The notes under the pieces were generated by a model, which saw only the letters and a list, made by a program, of their open reading frames with translations, made no database searches and was not told the DNA's origin. From Emticicia sp051209875 (GTDB taxonomy: Bacteria; Bacteroidota; Bacteroidia; Cytophagales; Spirosomataceae), in contig NZ_JBNTQY010000001.1 of NCBI RefSeq assembly GCF_051209875.1, positions 5,518,001 through 5,582,000 on the forward strand: a stretch of 64,000 bases of DNA, read 5' to 3'. This document shows, one piece after another, positions 58,939 through 64,000 of this stretch. Position numbers and translations under genes: made by a program. Positions within the stretch are counted from its first letter, which is position 1. Each line of letters opens with the position of its first letter.

Positions 58939-60342
58939 CTAAAACTCATCTTTTAATTTTTCGTACACACGCTCAAATTTTGCATGCAAAACCGTGTAGG
59001 TTTGTCCGTTTTTCTGATTTGGAAAAAACGCTTTCTCATTATTTTCAATGGTGTGTTTCGGTTCGATATTTAAGGCTTTCATTGCAATCAGTACCGCTCC
59101 CCAAGCCGAACCTTCGACATTATCTAAAACAACTACTTTTTTTTGGAAAATATCGGCAACTAATTGCAACCAAAAATCACTTTTGGCAAAACCTCCGCTC
59201 GCACAGATTTCATCCACAGGAAATTTTTCCATCAACACCTTTCCAACAGAATAGAGATTCAAAATCAAGCCTTCCATCACCGCACGAGTAAGGTGTGCTT
59301 GTGTGTGATTAATGCTGAGTCCGAAAAAAACACCTTTGGCATCGGCATTCCAAACTGGGGCTCTTTCTCCTAAAATATAAGGCAAAAACAATAGATTTTC
59401 AGCTCCAGCTGGAGTTTTTTCAGCATTTTCAATTAATTCTTCTGTCGAAGTAAGTGTTTGTAATATTTGTTCTTTTAACCATTGAATTACAACTGCTCCA
59501 TTGTTTGTGGCACCACCAATTACATGCTGATTATCAGAAAGCAGATAGTTGAATGTTCGCATCTGTGGGTCAGTATAATACTCATCGACACAAATCCTAA
59601 CCGCCCCGCTCGTTCCCATAGTGAATGCCAACTTACTTTTGCCCATTGCACCTGTGCCTAAATTGGCTAATGGGCCATCGGCCGCACCTATAAAATAGTT
59701 GAGCGAATTGATTGTTCTCGAAAATGTTGTCGGAACAATTTTTGGCAATTTTTCTTCCGTTATTCCAACTAATGTTAAGGCTTTTTTGTCCCAGCACAAA
59801 CCTTTAATATTCATCATGCCTGTTGCCGAGGCAAGCGAGGTATCTATTTCATAATGTCCAAAGAGTTTGTACCAAACATATTCTTTTATACCGATAAACT
59901 TATGGGTTTTTTCAAAGATTTCTGGTTGGTTTGTCTTCAACCAAAGTATTTTACACAAAAAAGAAAATGGATGAATGGGTGTGCCTGTATTTTGGTAAAT
60001 CTCTTGCCCTAGTTCACTTTTTTTAAGTGTATTTCCTATTTCGATTGCTCGATTATCTGCCCAAACGATGAGATTTGTTAAAGGGTTTCCATCAATATCA
60101 ACCGCCATAATGCTGTGCATTGCTGATGAAAAACTAAGTGTTTCAAGCAAAGAGCGTTTATCTAAAAATGCCAAACATTCTGTTACAGCAGTATAAATTT
60201 CATCGGGATTTTGTTCGCTCCAATTGGGTTTTGGGTGAAACATCTCATAAGCTACACTTTTTTGAGCCAAAACCTTACCTGAAATATCAAAAACTACACC
60301 TTTGGTGCTTGTTGTGCCAATATCAATGCCTGTGAAATACAA
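58939..60342 (-). CDS. FGGY-family sugar kinase, likely gluconokinase
   Basis: 467 aa. The FGGY ATPase fold is clear: YFTGIDIGTTSTKGVVFD (phosphate 1 loop), NPDEIYTAVTECLAF, GTPIHPFSFLCKILWL, TGMMNIKGLCWDKKAL, FTMGTSGAVR and ICASGGFAKSDFWLQLVADIF (adenosine region). The GTPIHP motif and the neighbouring 6-phosphogluconate dehydrogenase point to gluconate phosphorylation rather than xylulose. The start is the ATG at 60342. It is separated from gnd by 137 bases that hold a word repeat, and from the rraA-like gene by 30 bases. Confidence 0.9.
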   Translation of the reverse strand: MYFTGIDIGTTSTKGVVFDISGKVLAQKSVAYEMFHPKPNWSEQNPDEIYTAVTECLAFLDKRSLLETLSFSSAMHSIMAVDIDGNPLTNLIVWADNRAIEIGNTLKKSELGQEIYQNTGTPIHPFSFLCKILWLKTNQPEIFEKTHKFIGIKEYVWYKLFGHYEIDTSLASATGMMNIKGLCWDKKALTLVGITEEKLPKIVPTTFSRTINSLNYFIGAADGPLANLGTGAMGKSKLAFTMGTSGAVRICVDEYYTDPQMRTFNYLLSDNQHVIGGATNNGAVVIQWLKEQILQTLTSTEELIENAEKTPAGAENLLFLPYILGERAPVWNADAKGVFFGLSINHTQAHLTRAVMEGLILNLYSVGKVLMEKFPVDEICASGGFAKSDFWLQLVADIFQKKVVVLDNVEGSAWGAVLIAMKALNIEPKHTIENNEKAFFPNQKNGQTYTVLHAKFERVYEKLKDEF

Positions 60343-60358
60343 GTTTCTAAAATTTAGT

Positions 60359-60488
60359 AAATGAGTGATTTAGCGAATGTGTGATTTCTTTGTTAGTGAA
60401 TGAGTGATTTGTGAATATGTAATTAATTGCTCTTTGAAAAATCACTCATTCACTAAATCGCAAATCTCTCAATAAATAATCACTCATT
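60359..60488. repeat. GAATGAGTGATT-word hairpin between gnd and gluconokinase, running into gnd
   Basis: Arms 60393-60410 and 60439-60456 are a perfect 18-bp inverted repeat (core GAATGAGTGATT); an outer pair 60360-60370 and 60478-60488 matches over 11 bases. Degenerate copies of the word AATGAGTGATTT fill the rest. The outer right arm covers the gnd stop codon (60480-60482) and encodes its last two residues. Confidence 0.65.
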
Positions 60489-61382
60489 TTTTTCTACTGC
60501 ATGTCCTCCAAATTCGTTTCTCAAAGCAGCTACTACTTTTCCTGAAAAAGTATCGGTTTGTTGTGAGCGATAACGCATCATCAATGAAAGTGCGATAACT
60601 GGCGTTGCAACACCCATATCAAGAGCTGTTTCGAGCGTCCATTTTCCTTCACCCGAAGAGTGCATGATTCCTTTGATGGCATCCAGTTTTGCATCTTTTT
60701 TGAAAGCATTTTCTGTTAATTCCATCAACCATCCTCTCACTACTGAGCCGTGATTGAAAAGTTTGGCAACAGCTTCAAAATCAAGGTCATAATTTGACTT
60801 TTCAAAAACCTCAAATCCTTCGGCAATGGCTTGCATCATGCCATATTCGATGCCATTATGTACCATTTTTACGAAATGTCCACTACCCGCTTCGCCTGTA
60901 TATAAATAACCATTTTCAAGCGAAATATCTTTGAAAACTTTTTCCACATACTCAAATGTTGATTTGTCGCCACCAATCATGGTGCAAGCACCATTCAAAG
61001 CTCCGCTCGTTCCACCACTTGTGCCACAGTCTAAAAATGCGATTTGCTTAGTCTTTAGGTAATTATATCGTCTAACTGAATCTTTAAAATTGGAATTTCC
61101 GCCATCAATGATAATATCGTTTGGCTTGAGTGAATCAACTAATTCTTCTATTACTTCATCTACAATTTCGCCAGAAGGTACCATTAGCCAAATTACTTTT
61201 CTACCTTTTAGCTTACTACAAAGACTTTCTAAAGAATATGCTCCCAAGATTCCACCCTCTTCGCCTATTTTATCAACTGATTGCGTACTGACATCGTATG
61301 CTACAACTTCATAATGATTATTTCTTAAATTTAGAGCTAAATTATAGCCCATTTTACCAAGTCCTACGATTCCAATTTGCAT
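60480..61382 (-). CDS. gnd: 6-phosphogluconate dehydrogenase, decarboxylating (short YqeC type)
   Basis: 300 aa, the short (about 300 aa) class of bacterial Gnd. The Rossmann motif is GIVGLGKMGYNLALNLRNNHYEVVAYD; GGNSNFKDSVRR, DCGTSGGTSG and HFVKMVHNGIEYGMMQAIAEGFEV (catalytic Lys) are present. The enzyme converts 6-phosphogluconate to ribulose-5-phosphate with NAD(P)H and CO2 in the cytoplasm. With the downstream kinase it completes a gluconate shunt into the pentose phosphate pathway. Its last codons lie inside the word repeat. It follows the SusD gene by 164 bases. Confidence 0.94.
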   Translation of the reverse strand: MQIGIVGLGKMGYNLALNLRNNHYEVVAYDVSTQSVDKIGEEGGILGAYSLESLCSKLKGRKVIWLMVPSGEIVDEVIEELVDSLKPNDIIIDGGNSNFKDSVRRYNYLKTKQIAFLDCGTSGGTSGALNGACTMIGGDKSTFEYVEKVFKDISLENGYLYTGEAGSGHFVKMVHNGIEYGMMQAIAEGFEVFEKSNYDLDFEAVAKLFNHGSVVRGWLMELTENAFKKDAKLDAIKGIMHSSGEGKWTLETALDMGVATPVIALSLMMRYRSQQTDTFSGKVVAALRNEFGGHAVEKNE

Positions 61383-61427
61383 AGTTCAATTTATTTTATG
61401 TATTCTCGATTTAAATCGTAAAAATAC

Positions 61428-61538
61428 AAAACCCCGTCAACAATTTTATATGATTAAAGTGATTTTCAAGATTTACTTGATTATGTACTAATTTATCTTA
61501 AAATCTCATTTTAATTATGCTACTATTGACGGGATTTT
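61428..61538 (-). other. long-range inverted repeat between SusD gene and gnd
   Basis: AAAACCCCGTCAA (61428-61440) and its complement (61526-61538) match at 12 of 13 positions, enclosing an 85-base AT-rich loop. On the minus strand the final arm is followed by a T-rich tail, so it may be a structured terminator for susCD. Confidence 0.4.
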
Positions 61539-61546
61539 CAAATTTT

Positions 61547-63067
61547 TTATTTATCCCACCAAACTTTGGTATCTAAATCATCAGCACCCATTCTTGCGAT
61601 GGCTTCTTTTACATTCGTACTATTGATTGATATTTCTGAATTTGGATATGTCAATCTTTTAATAAAATCACCTTTAATTGATTTTCCAGGAAAAGGATTC
61701 GGTGTTAACTTCGGAAAACCACTTCTTCTAAAATTAGCAAATGTTTCAGGGCCATTTAAGAAAGATGCTACCCAATATTGTGTATTAATCTGCTCCAAAG
61801 CTGAAGCACTAACAAAAGGATTTGCCACAAGATAAGCATCAATTGCAGCAGCAGGCACGGCACTGTTTGCATCATAAGAAGCGAGTTGTTCCATGTGAGC
61901 TCTTACTCCATTATTGTAATATGTTTCAACCGAACCTGTTGTCCAACCTCTTTGAGCTGCTTCGGCTAAAAGCAGTTGTGTTTGAGCATAAGTGACAATA
62001 AACATCGGGCTTTGGGTTTTTACCATGCGTGTTCTATCAACTTGTGTAAAATCATAGAAACTTTTTAAGTTTGCTGCTTTTACTGGCCCACTGATAGAGT
62101 TGTTATCATATCCAAAAGGCATCCCTATTTGAATAGAAGGGTCAGTAGAAGCTCTTGCTGCTGTTTGTTCAGGTCCAGAGCTTGCTCCAACATAACGCAC
62201 GGCAATAGATTTTAGGCGAGGATCATTCGTTGTCTTCAAATAATCAACAAAAGGTGCAGACATATAAAAATTAGCCGCTTCAGTTGAGTTCAACATTTGT
62301 CCAAGTCCATTGGTATAATTAGCATCGTGTCTAATAACAGCGTTATCAGCATTTGAGACTATCAAGCCACCAGCTATTGCTTTTGTTACTACTTGTTGAG
62401 CTTGGGCAGCATCAACCTTGCTTAATCGCATACCAGCTCTTAATAACAAAGAGTTGCCAAATTTTTTCCATTTTGCGACATCCCCTCCATACAATACATC
62501 GGCCGTTTCAATCGTTTTGGTTGCATCCAATGCAGCAGTTGCTTCTGTAAGTTCTTTAATAATTCCTGCATAAACTGTTTGTTGTGTATCATATTTAGGC
62601 AGGATTATTTGCGAGATATATCCTACTCCCGCTTCTGTATAAGGTATATCGCCATAAGTATCAGTCAATACCATGAAAGCGTGTGCTTGCCAAATACGAG
62701 CCATATTGTATAAATTGCTTCGAGCTGGAGTTGCTTTTGTTGCATTAATCACATCAGCAGTATTACGAACAACCGAACGATAAAATCTTTGCCAAACCTG
62801 TGAAGTACCATCACGGTTATCTTGGTTAAAATTAGCTCCTGTTAAAACACCCGAATTGGGTGAAACCATTTGCTGTACAACACCAATTTCATATTGAACT
62901 GTCCCACTCGGAAATGAGGCGTTAATAAGGGCATTATTTAAAGTAAAAACTGGGTTAATTGCCGTGGCTGCGGTTTTATTAACATTAAGTTCGTCGAAGC
63001 CTTTGTCGCAACTTGTCAATCCCAAAACTGGGAGTGCAAGCAACATTATTTTAAATATATTTTTCAT
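61547..63067 (-). CDS. SusD/RagB family lipoprotein (SusD-like_2 type)
   Basis: 506 aa. The lipobox is GLTSC with Cys20 (MKNIFKIMLLALPVLG). It begins DKGFDELNVNKTAATAINPVFTLNNALINAS, characteristic of the SusD-like_2 subgroup, with TPR-like helices (ARIWQAHAFMVLTDTYGDIPYTEA) and the C-terminal EQINTQYWVASFLNGPETFANFRRSGFPKLTPNPFPG. It is the surface ligand-binding partner of the SusC encoded upstream (64-base gap). The sugar-acid genes follow downstream. Substrate unknown. Confidence 0.93.
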   Translation of the reverse strand: MKNIFKIMLLALPVLGLTSCDKGFDELNVNKTAATAINPVFTLNNALINASFPSGTVQYEIGVVQQMVSPNSGVLTGANFNQDNRDGTSQVWQRFYRSVVRNTADVINATKATPARSNLYNMARIWQAHAFMVLTDTYGDIPYTEAGVGYISQIILPKYDTQQTVYAGIIKELTEATAALDATKTIETADVLYGGDVAKWKKFGNSLLLRAGMRLSKVDAAQAQQVVTKAIAGGLIVSNADNAVIRHDANYTNGLGQMLNSTEAANFYMSAPFVDYLKTTNDPRLKSIAVRYVGASSGPEQTAARASTDPSIQIGMPFGYDNNSISGPVKAANLKSFYDFTQVDRTRMVKTQSPMFIVTYAQTQLLLAEAAQRGWTTGSVETYYNNGVRAHMEQLASYDANSAVPAAAIDAYLVANPFVSASALEQINTQYWVASFLNGPETFANFRRSGFPKLTPNPFPGKSIKGDFIKRLTYPNSEISINSTNVKEAIARMGADDLDTKVWWDK

Positions 63068-63130
63068 ATAAAATCTTTTAAAAATTTATCGTTATACCTT
63101 TTTAATACCTCTCTCTCCAGAGAAAAGGTT

Positions 63131-64000
63131 TTAGAATTTAACATTCAAATTGAAACCCATGCTACGAGTCGTTGGAAGGCCTGTTGACTCCATTCCTACG
63201 AGGTTATCAGATGTATAACCAAATGATTCTGGATCAATATTTGGAACCCATTTTTTCAAGAGCAAAACATTGTTGGCCACAAAACTCAACTTCATAGATT
63301 TCACTGGGAAGTTTCTTGGTAAAAATTTAGTTATATCATATCCAGCAGTAATTTGACGTAGTTTCCAGAAACCACCATTATAAATAACTGGTTCAACCAA
63401 AGCCAAAGATCTTACCACCGACCAATAATCTTGCACTGGAGCTTTTACTGTGTTTGTCTCACCTTTATCATTTACCCCAACACCTAAAACACCACCTTCT
63501 CTTCCGACCAAAGTTTCTTTGCTAAGACCATGACGAAAAGCATTGAAGTTTGTTCCTGAAAGCATCATATTACCCAATTTGAAGTCAACTAAGAATGAAA
63601 GGTTGATACCTTTATAATTGAAAGCATTATTGATACCACCTACCCATTTTGGTAATGCACTACCAAAAGGAATCAAATCTGCTGTGCGAAGCGGAATACC
63701 ATTGCCTCCAAAAACCATTTGACCTTGAGCATCTCTTTTGTAGCCAAAACCATAGATTTGACCCATTTCCTTGCCAACAACTTGTCGCAATTCGCCATTA
63801 AAAACGTGCGTTCCTACGGTAATTCTTTCACCAGGGGTATCAGTCAATAAACTTAAAACTTTGGTGATATTGTACGAACCATTGAAAGTCAAATCCCATT
63901 GTAAATCTTTATTTTTGATTGGAACGAGATTTAACAAAAATTCAATCCCATTATTTTGTCCCTTTCCACTATTAATCAAAGTCGTTTGAAAACCCGAAGC
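63131..64000 (-). CDS. SusC/RagA family TonB-dependent transporter, C-terminal part
   Basis: The frame is open to the window edge, so at least 289 residues of the C-terminal barrel are present and the N-terminus is missing. Aromatic-rich beta strands alternate with turns, with ...ASGFQTTLINSGKGQNNGIE at the edge, LQWDLTFNGSYNITKVL, and a terminal strand ending in Phe (RSMGFNLNVKF). Its downstream neighbour is the SusD gene. It would import the ligand for the gnd/gluconokinase locus if that coupling is real. Confidence 0.92.
   Translation of the reverse strand, partial: ASGFQTTLINSGKGQNNGIEFLLNLVPIKNKDLQWDLTFNGSYNITKVLSLLTDTPGERITVGTHVFNGELRQVVGKEMGQIYGFGYKRDAQGQMVFGGNGIPLRTADLIPFGSALPKWVGGINNAFNYKGINLSFLVDFKLGNMMLSGTNFNAFRHGLSKETLVGREGGVLGVGVNDKGETNTVKAPVQDYWSVVRSLALVEPVIYNGGFWKLRQITAGYDITKFLPRNFPVKSMKLSFVANNVLLLKKWVPNIDPESFGYTSDNLVGMESTGLPTTRSMGFNLNVKF

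Overview
The window is AT-rich chromosomal DNA from a member of the Bacteroidota. It most resembles the Cytophagales, and the Spirosomaceae/Emticicia/Arcicella group is a guess from gene content, not a proven placement. Evidence: two SusC/SusD outer-membrane uptake pairs, a fused SecDF, large CRTAC1-type (VCBS/ASPIC-UnbV) lipoproteins, many short lipobox signal peptides, and upstream boxes matching the Bacteroidota promoter (-33 TTTG/TTG and -7 TAnnTTTG). No rRNA, tRNA, transposase, integrase or CRISPR array was seen.

Layout. 1-2369: two overlapping M1 metallopeptidase genes, the first cut by the window edge. 2423-5299: a tight three-gene minus-strand cassette, sce7726-like (PD-(D/E)XK nuclease fold), sce7725-like (T4 beta-protein-like) and a zinc-ribbon/RES-domain protein. 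It looks like an uncharacterised conflict (defence or toxin) system and is the best candidate here for something new. 5445-9661: a DUF1501 protein coupled to a cytochrome c/DUF1549/DUF1553 protein carrying a CBM6-like insert. 9863-12864: S10 carboxypeptidase and a Tat-exported Gfo/Idh/MocA oxidoreductase. 12956-17192: adaptor, MacB-like permease and TolC-like channel, without an ATPase gene. 17488-31000: YHS protein, then a SusC/SusD pair followed by three VCBS-repeat lipoproteins. 31315-37755: YdiJ-like FAD/Fe-S oxidoreductase, esterase, unknown protein and leucyl aminopeptidase. 37820-39950: ispE, a lone oxidase subunit III and recO. 40070-46598: lipoprotein, flavin amine oxidase, PadR/PspC-GIN pair and dinB. 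46762-53099: secDF, two small exported proteins, glutamate dehydrogenase and a DksA/TraR-family regulator. 53264-56349: M14 peptidase and holin-like membrane protein. 56438-64000: gnd, gluconokinase, RraA-family and enolase-superfamily genes behind a second SusD/SusC pair cut by the right edge.

How the genes work together. The last block reads as a sugar-acid locus: outer-membrane uptake by SusCD, two enzymes with export signals (enolase superfamily and RraA family), then gluconokinase and 6-phosphogluconate dehydrogenase feeding the pentose phosphate pathway. The other blocks are scavenging genes (five peptidases of families M1, M1, S10, M17 and M14) interleaved with housekeeping genes.

A second theme is non-coding. 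Many intergenic gaps from about 37.7 to 60.5 kb hold long hairpins whose arms repeat a short degenerate word, a different word at each locus (CCTAA, GTCCATAG, GAATGAGTGATT, ATTGGTTACTGG and others). Some reach into stop codons, and one abuts the TTG start of dinB. They look like one structural class with unrelated sequences.
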